Below are positions 54,983-63,633 of a DNA stretch of 64,000 nucleotides, in pieces. How positions within the stretch are numbered: the first letter of the stretch is position 1; each line of letters opens with the position of its first letter. Position numbers and translations under genes: made by a program. The stretch is taken from NCBI RefSeq assembly GCF_000374085.1, contig NZ_KB893548.1, positions 117,858-181,857 on the forward strand, written 5' to 3'. The stretch is from Spirosoma spitsbergense DSM 19989. Lineage in GTDB: Bacteria > Bacteroidota > Bacteroidia > Cytophagales > Spirosomataceae. The notes below the pieces were generated by a model. The model was not told the origin of the DNA. It searched no databases and was given only the letters and a program-made list of their open reading frames with translations.

Positions 54983-56470
54983 ATGAACGCAAAAAAAATA
55001 CTCCCCCACCTGATTTTGGGTGTCACTATTGTTGGTCTGTCGGCCTGCGCCCGTAATCCCGTTACCGGAAAACGGGAAATTAGCCTGATGTCGACGGAAC
55101 AGGAAATTGCCATTGGGAAAGAATCTCATCCATCCGTTGTGGCAACGATGGGTTTGTATGACGACAAAAAACTGACCAGCTTTATCAATGAAAAAGGCAA
55201 GGCTATGGCGAAGATTTCTCACCGTCCTGACCTACCTTATCAGTTTTATATTGTCGACTCCCCCGTTGTCAATGCCTTTGCCGTTCCCGGTGGCTACGTA
55301 TATTTTACGAGGGGTATCATGGCGCATTTTAACAACGAGGCTGAGTTTGCCGGCGTGCTGGGGCACGAAATTGGGCATATCACGGCCAAACACGCTGCCC
55401 GCTCACAAAAAAGCCAGTTGTTGAGCACGCTGGCACTCATTGGAGGAGCCGTGCTGGCACCCAACGTAGTGGGACAAAACATTGAAGCGCTACAGCAGGG
55501 GTTAGGGCTCTTATCGCTCAAATATAGCCGCGACCACGAATCAGAATCCGACGGGCTGGGTGTTGAGTACTCCAGTAAAATTGGTTATGACGCCAATCAG
55601 ATGGCTGACTTCTTTGGAACGTTGAAGCGACTTTCTGATAACTCCGGGAATGCCGTTCCGCAGTTTATGTCAACCCACCCAGACCCCGGCAACCGCTATA
55701 CCCGCGTGCATCAGTTGGCCAAAGAGTACCAGGCCCAGCATCCAGCTTCGTATCAGGTAAACCGGGACCAGTACCTGCGGATGATTGACGGTATTCTGTA
55801 CGGCGAAGACCCAAAACAGGGGTATGTAGAAAATGGTCAGTTCTACCACCCCGAACTGAAATTTCAGTTCCCGGTACCCAATGGCTGGCAAACCCAGAAT
55901 TCGCCGAGCCAGTTTCAGATGGCTGGTAAGGACGGGAAATCAGCCATGATTTTGCTCCTGGCAAAAGGTAATTCGCTGGACGAAGCGGCTCAAAACATGG
56001 TGAAAGAACTAAGTTTGAACGTGCTGGAAAACACCAAAACTACGATCAATGGTAATCCTGCCTACGTGATCATCTCACAGCAGCAGCAACAACAGCAACA
56101 GGGACAACCTCAGCAACAACAACAGCAGCAGGACCTCAAAACGACGCTACAGATTGGCACATGGCTTATCCAATACAATAACGCCATCTACGCGTTACAC
56201 GGTTTGTCGAGTGCCGCTGATTTCAACAGCTCCTTCAATACGTTTAAGCAGGTTGCCGGTAACTTCCGCGCCCTTACCGATCCCGCTAAGATAAACCGTA
56301 AGCCAGAGCGGATATTCATAAAAACGGTGCCCCGGGATGGGACATTTCGCGAGGTAATGACAGCGTTGGGTATGCCTGCCAGCCGCCTGGAAGAACTGGG
56401 TGTGTTGAATGGCCAAAAAGCTGATGACCGAATTGCACGCGGAGCCGCCATCAAGGTTATTGGGCAATAG
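54983..56470 (+). CDS. M48-family metalloprotease lipoprotein with polyglutamine tract
   Basis: A 495-residue envelope protease of the BepA/LoiP-like M48 family. The lipobox is VGLSAC with Cys22, so it is anchored on the periplasmic side of a membrane. Zinc ligands His128 and His132 and catalytic Glu129 lie in LGHEIGHITAKH, and the third ligand in YSRDHESESDGLG. The C-terminus (RDGTFREVMTALGMP, then GQKADDRIARGAAIKVIGQ) is a LysM-like segment. Between them a Gln-rich stretch (8 Q, GQP, 7 Q; 56078-56131) forms a flexible linker coded by mixed CAG and CAA. The likely role is quality control of outer-membrane proteins, by family inference. Confidence 0.9.
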   Translation: MNAKKILPHLILGVTIVGLSACARNPVTGKREISLMSTEQEIAIGKESHPSVVATMGLYDDKKLTSFINEKGKAMAKISHRPDLPYQFYIVDSPVVNAFAVPGGYVYFTRGIMAHFNNEAEFAGVLGHEIGHITAKHAARSQKSQLLSTLALIGGAVLAPNVVGQNIEALQQGLGLLSLKYSRDHESESDGLGVEYSSKIGYDANQMADFFGTLKRLSDNSGNAVPQFMSTHPDPGNRYTRVHQLAKEYQAQHPASYQVNRDQYLRMIDGILYGEDPKQGYVENGQFYHPELKFQFPVPNGWQTQNSPSQFQMAGKDGKSAMILLLAKGNSLDEAAQNMVKELSLNVLENTKTTINGNPAYVIISQQQQQQQQGQPQQQQQQQDLKTTLQIGTWLIQYNNAIYALHGLSSAADFNSSFNTFKQVAGNFRALTDPAKINRKPERIFIKTVPRDGTFREVMTALGMPASRLEELGVLNGQKADDRIARGAAIKVIGQ

Positions 56471-56484
56471 CAACTGAAAGCGAA

Positions 56485-57180
56485 TCAGGGTCTTAGCCCA
56501 AAATAGTCATAGAGGTAAGTCTCGTTCCTGAGATTTAGCCACGCATGACGGTTGGCCTTCAAATCGTCATAGGTAAGGTTTTGAATTTGCTCCGGCGTTA
56601 AAGCCACTGCTTCATCGGGTAACGCTGCCGGAATGGTTTCTTTTTTGCGGGTAACGACGCCAAGCCCCTGGTCGCAGTCGAGCACAAACACGTTTAGGTC
56701 GGGGCGCTGGCTTCTCAGGTGAATGATGGTCCGCCATACATCGCCATTCCACTCGCCAGTTTCCCAGTCCTCAAAGCGTCCGGCAGCACCCGGCGTTTGC
56801 GGATTACAGTCGTGCATGATAATGACACCGTCATCATCCATGTACCGGAGTGTATTTTCTACGTCGCGCAGGGCAAATTGGTATTCGTGCATTCCGTCGA
56901 TGAGGGCTAACTGAAGTTTTTTGCCGGCGAAAACCTGTTTGGCATCCTGGGCAAAAAAATCATCGCTGGTCTTCTCAAAATACTGATTAGTCAGGTTGTA
57001 GGGATTAAGAAGGGCTTTCCCAAAACGACGACTGGCGTCGAAAATGAATTTCGGATCAACGGCCACCTTGAAACGGCTCTTGATGCGGAAGAAGATATGT
57101 CCGTTTTCAACGCCAATTTCTAAATAATTTTTAAGCCCTTTCTGAGTCATCAGGGCCTGGATTACGTCTAAACGGTTCAT
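56485..57180 (-). CDS. Class I SAM-dependent methyltransferase
   Basis: A 231-residue protein of the Methyltransf_24-like group. Visible features are NYLEIGVENGHIFFRI as motif I, FKVAVDPKF as the strand ending in an acidic residue, KLQLALIDGMHEYQFALRDV, and GVIIMHDCNPQTPGAAG. Family members methylate sugars or cofactors of surface glycans; the substrate here is unknown. It converges with the M48 gene with a 14-nt gap, and a terminator-like hairpin lies upstream at 57230-57262, belonging to the next leftward operon. Confidence 0.85.
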   Translation of the reverse strand: MNRLDVIQALMTQKGLKNYLEIGVENGHIFFRIKSRFKVAVDPKFIFDASRRFGKALLNPYNLTNQYFEKTSDDFFAQDAKQVFAGKKLQLALIDGMHEYQFALRDVENTLRYMDDDGVIIMHDCNPQTPGAAGRFEDWETGEWNGDVWRTIIHLRSQRPDLNVFVLDCDQGLGVVTRKKETIPAALPDEAVALTPEQIQNLTYDDLKANRHAWLNLRNETYLYDYFGLRP

Positions 57181-57229
57181 ACAAGCAGTTTATGATGGGT
57201 GTATAAGGTTGATACGAAAAGGCGAAAAT

Positions 57230-57262
57230 AGCAAAGTCCCGGTCATTGACCGGGACTTTGCT
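57230..57262 (-). terminator. Hairpin after the DUF4258-DUF2283 pair
   Basis: AGCAAAGTCCCGGTCA (57230-57245) and TGACCGGGACTTTGCT (57247-57262) form a long perfect stem, with a realistic loop of about 7 nt. It is 30 nt downstream of the DUF2283 stop on the minus strand and separates it from the methyltransferase gene. The U tract is weak. Confidence 0.7.
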
Positions 57263-57292
57263 GATAAATAGTATCAAAAACCTGATTACACA

Positions 57293-57487
57293 TCAGGCAA
57301 TTTCTAATTCGATAGTGGTAGGTTGTGCCATACGTTTCGATGCATTCATAATTTCGATACCAACGATGAGGCCGTCAATGTCATAATCAATCACCATGCC
57401 CGGACGATCTTCATCGCTCTCGTCAATTGGAGAATCATTGATTTTGATGTACAATATATCTACTTCACGATCATATTTCACCTTCAT
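57293..57487 (-). CDS. DUF2283 protein
   Basis: A 64-residue acidic protein with the DUF2283 pattern: VKYDREVDILYIKI at the start, then the conserved DRPGMVIDYDIDGLIVGIEIMNAS. DUF2283 proteins are often encoded next to DUF4258 proteins in toxin-antitoxin-like modules and are assumed to be the antidote partner; this is inferred. Its start codon lies inside the 3' end of the DUF4258 gene (17-nt overlap), so the two are translationally coupled. Confidence 0.8.
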   Translation of the reverse strand: MKVKYDREVDILYIKINDSPIDESDEDRPGMVIDYDIDGLIVGIEIMNASKRMAQPTTIELEIA

Positions 57488-57737
57488 AATACTTATCTAT
57501 CTTCGATGTTCTATAGACCGATTTGATAATACTTGGTTCTTTGTTGTTATTAACGAAAACGCGAACTAAGTACGTCTTATTTTCCGGGAAAGCGATGATA
57601 GATTGATAAATCTTTTGTCCAGTTTCTTCTTCCTCGATGATTTGATCTGGAGAAATAATTACCTGATCAATAGTTTTAGAAGAAATACCACGCTCTTTAG
57701 CTCGTTCTTTTACATGATTTGATAAGGTATAGTTCAC
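57471..57737 (-). CDS. DUF4258 protein, putative toxin partner
   Basis: An 88-residue protein starting at a GTG (57737). It matches the DUF4258 family: LSNHVKERAKERGISSKTID with the conserved His and Arg, then SIIAFPENKTYLVRVFVNNN and IIKSVYRTSKIDKY. The fold resembles RelE/HigB-like RNases (a helix-helix-sheet layout), so an RNase toxin role is plausible but unproved. It forms an overlapping two-gene unit with the DUF2283 gene. Confidence 0.75.
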   Translation of the reverse strand: MNYTLSNHVKERAKERGISSKTIDQVIISPDQIIEEEETGQKIYQSIIAFPENKTYLVRVFVNNNKEPSIIKSVYRTSKIDKYYEGEI

Positions 57738-57800
57738 TATATAACTTGGTTTTGTGTATTATCAGCTAGTAGAGTCAACAGTGAAATCACTTTTTCAATA

Positions 57801-57837
57801 ACAAAAACGTCTCCAGCCTAATGATGACTGGAGACGT
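57801..57837 (-). terminator. Rho-independent terminator of nrdB
   Basis: Read on the minus strand: ACGTCTCCAG, an 11-nt loop, CTGGAGACGT, then TTTTGTT. It lies 20 nt after the nrdB stop codon. Confidence 0.85.
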
Positions 57838-57856
57838 GTGAGAGGAGTTAGTTTAA

Positions 57857-58906
57857 TCAAAAATCAGCGTCGAACGTAATGCCTTTTGGCTCTTCGGCGG
57901 CTACAGCAGTCATCTCACTATCCGCATCTTGTGGGGTCAACGCGGCTGCTTTCATGGCTTTGAATTTAGACATTACTTCACCCCGCTGGTATTCACCTAC
58001 GCGCTTCTCAAAGAAGTTCGTCTTGCCCTGCAGGGAAATCATATCCATGAAATCGAAGGGGTTGCTGACGTTGTAAATTTTCTTCAGGTTCAGTGTCGTG
58101 AGCAGGTGGTCGGCCACAAACTCAATGTACCGCTTCATCAACTCTGCATTCATACCAATGAGTGATACCGGCAGCGCGTCGGCTACGAACTCCTGTTCGA
58201 TGTCAACTGCATTGCGAATGATGTCGTAAATCTGCGATTCGGGCAGTTTATTCTGAATATGGTCTGTGTAGAGCATACAGGCAAAATCGCGGTGTAGACC
58301 CTCATCGCGCGAGATAAGCTCGTTGGAGAATGACAGGCCCGGCATCAGACCGCGCTTTTTGAGCCAGTAAATGGAACAGAATGAACCCGAAAAGAAAATG
58401 CCCTCAACTACCGCAAAAGCAATGAGCCGCTCGGCAAAGCTACCGTTGTCAATCCAGCGCAAGGCCCATTCGGCTTTTTTCTGAACGCACGGAATCGTAT
58501 CAATAGCGTTCAGTAACCGGTCTTTTTCAACGGGGTCTTTAATGTACGTATCAATCAGCAGCGAGTAGGTTTCGGAGTGGATGTTTTCCATCATGACCTG
58601 AAAACCATAGAAGCACTTAGCCTCTGCATACTGTACTTCCGACAGAAAGTTAACGGCCAGGTTTTCATTCACAATCCCGTCTGATGCCGCGAAAAAGGCC
58701 AGTACGTGCGAAATAAAGTGACGTTCGCCATCACCAAGATTATTCCAGTCTTTCATGTCCTGGCCGAGGTCAATCTCTTCGGCAGTCCAGAACGAGGCTT
58801 CGTGGGTCTTATAATATTCCCAAATGTCCCAGTGTTTGATGGGAAATAGCACAAAGCGGCCTTTGTCTTCTTCTAAAATAGGTTCATTTACAGCAGGCTG
58901 TACCAT
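57857..58906 (-). CDS. nrdB: Class Ia ribonucleotide reductase, small (radical) subunit
   Basis: A 349-residue R2 subunit that holds the diiron-tyrosyl radical needed to reduce ribonucleotides to deoxyribonucleotides. The ligand pattern is intact: Asp46 ([13 protein letters not shown]), Glu107 and His110 with the radical Tyr114 ([18 protein letters not shown]), then [15 protein letters not shown] and [11 protein letters not shown]. The [16 protein letters not shown] wording is close to the eukaryotic-type R2, common in Bacteroidota. The large subunit gene is not in the window. It has its own promoter and terminator. Confidence 0.96.
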   Translation of the reverse strand: MVQPAVNEPILEEDKGRFVLFPIKHWDIWEYYKTHEASFWTAEEIDLGQDMKDWNNLGDGERHFISHVLAFFAASDGIVNENLAVNFLSEVQYAEAKCFYGFQVMMENIHSETYSLLIDTYIKDPVEKDRLLNAIDTIPCVQKKAEWALRWIDNGSFAERLIAFAVVEGIFFSGSFCSIYWLKKRGLMPGLSFSNELISRDEGLHRDFACMLYTDHIQNKLPESQIYDIIRNAVDIEQEFVADALPVSLIGMNAELMKRYIEFVADHLLTTLNLKKIYNVSNPFDFMDMISLQGKTNFFEKRVGEYQRGEVMSKFKAMKAAALTPQDADSEMTAVAAEEPKGITFDADF

Positions 58907-58990
58907 GTTTTCGGGATGCTTTTTTTTACAGGTGAAAACTCAGCGGAACAAGTGGGCTGAGCAGATAACTAGTTGATGAATTCAGCGTAA

Positions 58991-59020
58991 CAAAATTAAG
59001 ATTTCTGGTCGCTTCTACAA
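58991..59020 (-). promoter_or_regulatory. Promoter of nrdB
   Basis: On the minus strand TTG (59020-59018) and TAATTTTG (58998-58991) are 19 nt apart, an excellent fit to the Bacteroidota -33/-7 pattern. The leader would be about 80 nt. No NrdR box was recognised. Confidence 0.75.
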
Positions 59021-59295
59021 GTCCGTTAAAGTATATACCGGATGTAAGGTGAGTGACTTTTGCTATTAATGTGTTGGCTATTAGCAAGATGTAGGGCTGG
59101 TGTTTGGTGAGATTCCTGGAATAATTTAGTTATACCTGTCAATTCCTCTCTACATAAAACCAACGCCTGCCTTGCCGGTTAACTACCCCTGTTCTTAAGC
59201 AAAAGTTTGTTGGAATTGTTCGATTCTTTTGCGTGAAAAAGAGAACTGCATCCGTATGGGCATCCTGTCTGGAAGGTTTGCGTCCGTGTTTTTTG
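59021..59295. other. Non-coding region between nrdB and crcB
   Basis: About 275 nt with no credible gene. Apart from the nrdB promoter on the left and the crcB -7 box on the right nothing structured was found. The conserved core of a fluoride riboswitch was looked for and not seen. Confidence 0.4.
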
Positions 59296-59303
59296 TATGT
59301 TTG
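59296..59303 (+). promoter_or_regulatory. -7 box immediately before crcB
   Basis: TATGTTTG fits TAnnTTTG; a TTTG at 59277-59280 is closer than usual (15 nt). Transcription would start near 59310, at the ATG 59309, hinting at a leaderless mRNA and excluding the ATG at 59297. Confidence 0.4.
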
Positions 59304-59308
59304 CCCAC

Positions 59309-59698
59309 ATGAGACTCTTGCTAACGCAGCCGTATGTACTGGTGTTTCTGGGGGGAGGAGCGGGGAGTTTACTTCGTTATCTGACGGGGCGTTTAATTCC
59401 CGCTACGTTCAACGGCTCACCTTTCCCGAATGCGATTCTGTTTGTCAATGTAGTAGCCAGTTTTATGCTGGGTGCTCTGGTGGGGTGGTTAATGCACCGG
59501 TCGGCCGACGAGTCGATTCGGCTGCTCATTGGTGTCGGTTTTTGTGGAGGCCTCAGTACATTTTCCAGTTTTAGTTTCGATACCGTGGTTCTGTTACAAC
59601 AGGGGCGGTTAGGGGCGGCTGTACTCAATATCGGCCTTAACGTAGCAATATGCCTGATCGCTTCTGCAACAGGGTTATTTATTGGCGGAAAACTATAA
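59309..59698 (+). CDS. crcB: Fluoride ion transporter CrcB
   Basis: A 129-residue inner-membrane protein with four transmembrane helices that dimerises to export fluoride. Conserved positions are LGGGAGSLLRYLTG near the N-terminus, the polar FPNAILFVNVVASFMLG segment, and the pore-lining GFCGGLSTFSSFSFD. ATG 59309 fits family length; ATG 59297 adds four residues. A single crcB gene implies a homodimer. The M14 peptidase gene follows on the same strand (start 34 nt after the crcB stop). Confidence 0.94.
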   Translation: MRLLLTQPYVLVFLGGGAGSLLRYLTGRLIPATFNGSPFPNAILFVNVVASFMLGALVGWLMHRSADESIRLLIGVGFCGGLSTFSSFSFDTVVLLQQGRLGAAVLNIGLNVAICLIASATGLFIGGKL

Positions 59699-59732
59699 TC
59701 TCGTAACATGGAGTACACCAGTTGACACGGCT

Positions 59733-61235
59733 ATGACAAACCCATTTTTTTATTGGTTGATTAAAACCAGGCCGGTTAATGAACGACAGGCTTTGTTACT
59801 TTTATTTTTAATGATGTCAACATTTTCGCAGGCCCAGGATATCTCGCGTCGGTTGTACGACGCCCATGAAACGTATAAAGAGAAAACATTCATGCACCGC
59901 CGGTTCAAGCATTCAGCCATAGTGCCCTTGCTGGATTCGCTCAGTGGTCCCCTTTCGGTGAGTCAGGTGGGGGAGTCCATGGAAAATCGGGCTATCTATC
60001 AGGTACAGGCGGGAACGGGACCGGCAAAGGTGCTGCTCTGGAGTCAGATGCACGGCGATGAAGCCACGGCAACGATGGCTCTTTTCGATATTTTTAATTT
60101 CCTCCGGGCCGAAAACGATGGGTTCGATAGCCTTCGGCAGACAATCCTGACTAACACCTCGCTTTATTTTGTGCCTATGCTCAATCCGGATGGAGCCGAG
60201 CGCTGGCAACGCCGTACCGTCTCCGATATCGACATGAACCGGGATGCCCTGCGGCTGCAAACACCCGAAGGACGACTGCTCAAACGGCTTCAGCAAAGCT
60301 TGAAACCGCTCGTCGGCTTTAACCTCCACGACCAGAACCCACGTTATAGTGTGGGCAAAACGGGCAAACAGGCGGTGGTGTCCTTTCTGGCAACAGCCTA
60401 TGACCGGGACCGTAATATCAACGATGTCCGGCAGCGGTCTATGCAGTTAATTGTAGGCATGAACCAGGTACTTCAGCAGTTTATACCGGGGCAGGTAGCT
60501 CGCTATGATGATGAATTTGAACCCCGCGCCTTTGGCGACAATATTCAGAAATGGGGAACAACGCTGGTACTGATTGAATCCGGCGGATTTTTGGGCGACC
60601 CGGAGAAAATGGCAATCCGAAAATTGAATTTCGTGGCTATACTAACGGCCCTGAAAGCGATTGCCGACAGTTCCTATGCGCAGGAAAATACAGCCGGACA
60701 GGTAATTGCCCAGTATCAGGCTATTCCCGAAAATAACCGTGCCCTGTTTGATGTGTTGATTCGCAACGTAACGACGGTGCAAAAGGGTAAACCCGTAGTG
60801 GTCGATATTGGTATCAATCATAACGAAGTAAACAACAAAGGGGCCACGTCATTTTCCTACAAGAGTAGTATTGAAGACATTGGCGATCTCTCCACGTTTT
60901 ATGGCCTACAGGAAATTGACGCAACGGGGCTTACGCTGACACCGGTCGGTGTGTACGAATCTACGCTCGAGTCAGATGCTGAGCTGGAAAAACTGGATAT
61001 AGCAACACTGCGACGGGATGGTGTGACAGCATTTAAAGTGGTAAAAGCCCCGAAAGATAAATTCCCGGAGCAGCCCATCCATTTGCTTTACCGTGGTAAA
61101 CTTCCGGCCCAACCCGTATCGCTGGGGCAGGTGCCTACGTTCCTGCTGAAGAAAGGGAACGAGATTAGGTATCGCCTGGTCAATGGCTTTTGGGAAGACG
61201 ATCAACTGAGTCGGAAAAATGGGGTAGTTGAGTAA
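59733..61235 (+). CDS. M14-family zinc carboxypeptidase, exported
   Basis: A 500-residue peptidase read from ATG 59733; the open frame begins inside crcB at 59682 but that part has no support. A hydrophobic signal region lies at residues 19-32 (ALLLLFLMMSTFSQAQ) after an unusually long N-terminal part. The M14 zinc motif is His107-x-x-Glu110 (WSQMHGDEATATMAL), the third ligand His is in GFNLHDQNPRYS, the substrate-binding DMNRD segment is present, and the catalytic Glu is in LVLIESGGF. The C-terminal half, about 200 residues, has no recognised domain. Role: probably trimming of peptides or peptidoglycan fragments in the periplasm. Confidence 0.85.
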   Translation: MTNPFFYWLIKTRPVNERQALLLLFLMMSTFSQAQDISRRLYDAHETYKEKTFMHRRFKHSAIVPLLDSLSGPLSVSQVGESMENRAIYQVQAGTGPAKVLLWSQMHGDEATATMALFDIFNFLRAENDGFDSLRQTILTNTSLYFVPMLNPDGAERWQRRTVSDIDMNRDALRLQTPEGRLLKRLQQSLKPLVGFNLHDQNPRYSVGKTGKQAVVSFLATAYDRDRNINDVRQRSMQLIVGMNQVLQQFIPGQVARYDDEFEPRAFGDNIQKWGTTLVLIESGGFLGDPEKMAIRKLNFVAILTALKAIADSSYAQENTAGQVIAQYQAIPENNRALFDVLIRNVTTVQKGKPVVVDIGINHNEVNNKGATSFSYKSSIEDIGDLSTFYGLQEIDATGLTLTPVGVYESTLESDAELEKLDIATLRRDGVTAFKVVKAPKDKFPEQPIHLLYRGKLPAQPVSLGQVPTFLLKKGNEIRYRLVNGFWEDDQLSRKNGVVE

Positions 61236-61251
61236 TCTACTACCGTCAATT

Positions 61252-61303
61252 CTCAACTAAAAACCCCGTCTGGCCAGGTAGTCAGACGGGGTTTTTAGTT
61301 GAG
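61252..61303. terminator. Strong bidirectional terminator
   Basis: A 21-bp perfect stem (CTCAACTAAAAACCCCGTCTG at 61252-61272, its inverse at 61283-61303; in-line A and T runs) between convergent genes. Confidence 0.95.
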
Positions 61304-61317
61304 GAAGGTAATGTTGG

Positions 61318-63633
61318 TTAAAACGAGTACCGGGCACCGAGTTGCATCTGCCAGCGCGAACCCAGTGGGTCAATCGAGTAGGGTGCTGCTGGCGCACTCC
61401 AGGTAAACGTTGGATCGCCGGTAGCGGGGTTCGTAGCGCGGGCCAGTCCGACGGATGCCGTTGAGTTGAACGTGTTGGGCGAGAAGTAGTAATAGCCTAA
61501 CTTCTTGTCCAGCAGGTTCAGGAAGTTGATAATGTCGTAACTGAACTGAAGCGAGTGACGACCGTTCATCTTGATCTCGTGCAAAAAACGCAGGTCCATC
61601 GTATTGTTCCAGGGCGTGCGACCGGCGTTACGTTCCGTGAACGTTCCTTTGCGGGTTTTCAGGTACGAATCGGAATCAACGAATGCCATGAACTCAGCGG
61701 CCTGTGTGCCCGTAGGCAGTAACTTCTGCGCTTCGGTCAGGTCGCGGGGAATGTAGGCCAGACTATTCGCCTGTGCCGACCCATCCACCGTTGTGTTCAC
61801 ATAACCCCAGGAGAAGGGCGACCCGGATTGCAGCGAGTAGAACAGCGTAACGGTCGTGGCGTTGCTCGTACTCCACACTTGTCGGTAGTTGACCGTGCCC
61901 ACGATGCGGTGGCGAATGTCGAAGTTGGAGTAGCCCAACTGTGGGTCGTTAGGCGTTAGCGACTGGTTTAACTGCCAGTTTGATTCCATGGAGTTCCGAA
62001 TGCCGTTCATAATGTCGAACGACTTTCCGTAGGTGTAGGCGGTCGAGAAACCAAAGCCAGCCGGGAAATTACGCTGAATCTGGGCGGTCAGGCTATATCG
62101 GTAGCCTTTGTTGGTGTTCGAGAGCATATAGGCGTTGGCAAAGTTGTTGTCGATGCGCTGGGCTCCGGCGGTTCCGGTGCTCGACACGTAAATGGGTTGT
62201 TGCTGCTGCGTGTCGTAACTATAGTAGCGAACCACATCTTTCGTATTCACCTGCTGGAATTTCAAATCCTGAATCACTTTGGTGTACAATCCCTCAACCG
62301 TCAGTTTGTAGCCGCCCACCGTGTAGTCGATGGCCAGATTGTTACGGAACATCTGCGGCATCTTGAAATTATTATCAACCAGGTCGACCTGGGTACGGGT
62401 TACGCCCCCGTTGGCCGGATTGTTATTGATGAGCAGACCACCGTTCGGAATCAGCGGATCGTCAACCAGTTTGGTCGTAGCCGTGGCGTTGTTGTTGAAG
62501 TCATACGCGCCGTAACCTACGCCATTGTTGTAGAACGCATAGCCTAACCACGCAAATGGAATCCGACCCGTAAATAAGCCCGTTCCTCCCCGAATCACCA
62601 GACTCTTATCGCCTTTAACATCAATATTGAACCCTAAACGGGGCGAAATTTGAACGCTGTTCAGGTACGAATTGGTGATCTTGTTCAGGGGGGGGTAGGT
62701 GTACGTACTGCCATAATTCGGGTCGCCTGCCGAACCGGTTGTTTGCGGACTAAGCGTCGGCCTGGTAGGCAGACCGGAATAATCCAGACGGACACCCGGC
62801 GAGAGTTTGATGCGGTCGGTTAACTGAATATCGTCCTGAAGATAGAGACTCATCAGGTTGACCTTGAAATGAGCGTACGGATTATTGAACTGTGTATCGA
62901 GATTATCCGTCGCATCGGCGAAGGGGTAGTTGCCGCGAACCCGGTTTGGTAGTTTGGCCAAAAACTCGGCGGGCGACCGGTACGAAATCCGGCCGTTTGG
63001 CGAGTTGACAAACCCGTAGTCTATGGTATAGAACTCGTTGTGCGTACCCAGCGTGAAGGTGTTCTTGCCCGCGTAGAACGTGAAGTTATCCGTTACTTCA
63101 AACGTTTTCTGCTTCAGGTTGAACACCGAGGCCTCCCGGTCGTTACCCAGAAAAATTGTACCCCCGTTGTAGGCAATCTCCACCTGTGGAAATGTTCTGA
63201 CATTCGCTAACGTGTTCCGGAAATCATGTACGCTGGAGTATCCAACAATCAAACTGTTGGATGCCCGGCCCCCAAACTGACTTTTCAATTCGGCTACTGT
63301 GCTGCTTTGGTTGTTGGATTGTTTGAAGTCAATACTGCCAAAACGGAAATTGGCGGCATCACGCTCCAGGTTGGTGGCTTCCGAGAAAACTGTATTGTTC
63401 CGAATCGTCAGCTGGTTTTTATCGTTGATGTTCCAGTCGAGCCGGTTGAAGAACTTCGTGCTTTTTGAGTAGATGGCATAATCCCCGAAAGAACCGGCAT
63501 CAAGACCATAGTTCGTTTTGACAAAATCACTGATTTGCTGGGCCACCGCCACATCTTTAATCAGCGAACTGGGCGAACCGGCCTGAAACTGTACGGGGTC
63601 CTGCCGGCGGGTTATTTCTTCGTTGGTAAAGAA
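61318..63633 (-). pseudogene. Oar-like TonB-dependent receptor, N-terminus cut off by an IS element
   Basis: The minus-strand frame from 63633 down to 61318 encodes only the barrel part of an Oar-like TonB receptor (FFTNEEITRRQDPVQFQ at its beginning, NPYAHFKVNLMSLYLQDDIQ, GVRLDYSGLP, ending WQMQLGARYSF). A stop codon (63634-63636) precedes it in frame. The signal peptide, carboxypeptidase-regulatory domain and plug are missing, and an IS4-type transposase takes their place. A GTG at 63552 could in theory start translation, but the product would lack an export signal. The barrel frame itself is intact, with no internal stop, so the insertion looks recent. A run of eight G lies at 62688-62695. 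Confidence 0.85.

Noticed and set aside
59021..59308. Fluoride riboswitch upstream of crcB
   Set aside because: The conserved pseudoknot core sequences were looked for and not found, and the -7 box lies directly at the gene start.
59233..59574. 113-residue frame overlapping crcB
   Set aside because: Out of frame with the strongly supported CrcB protein and Cys-rich without a pattern.
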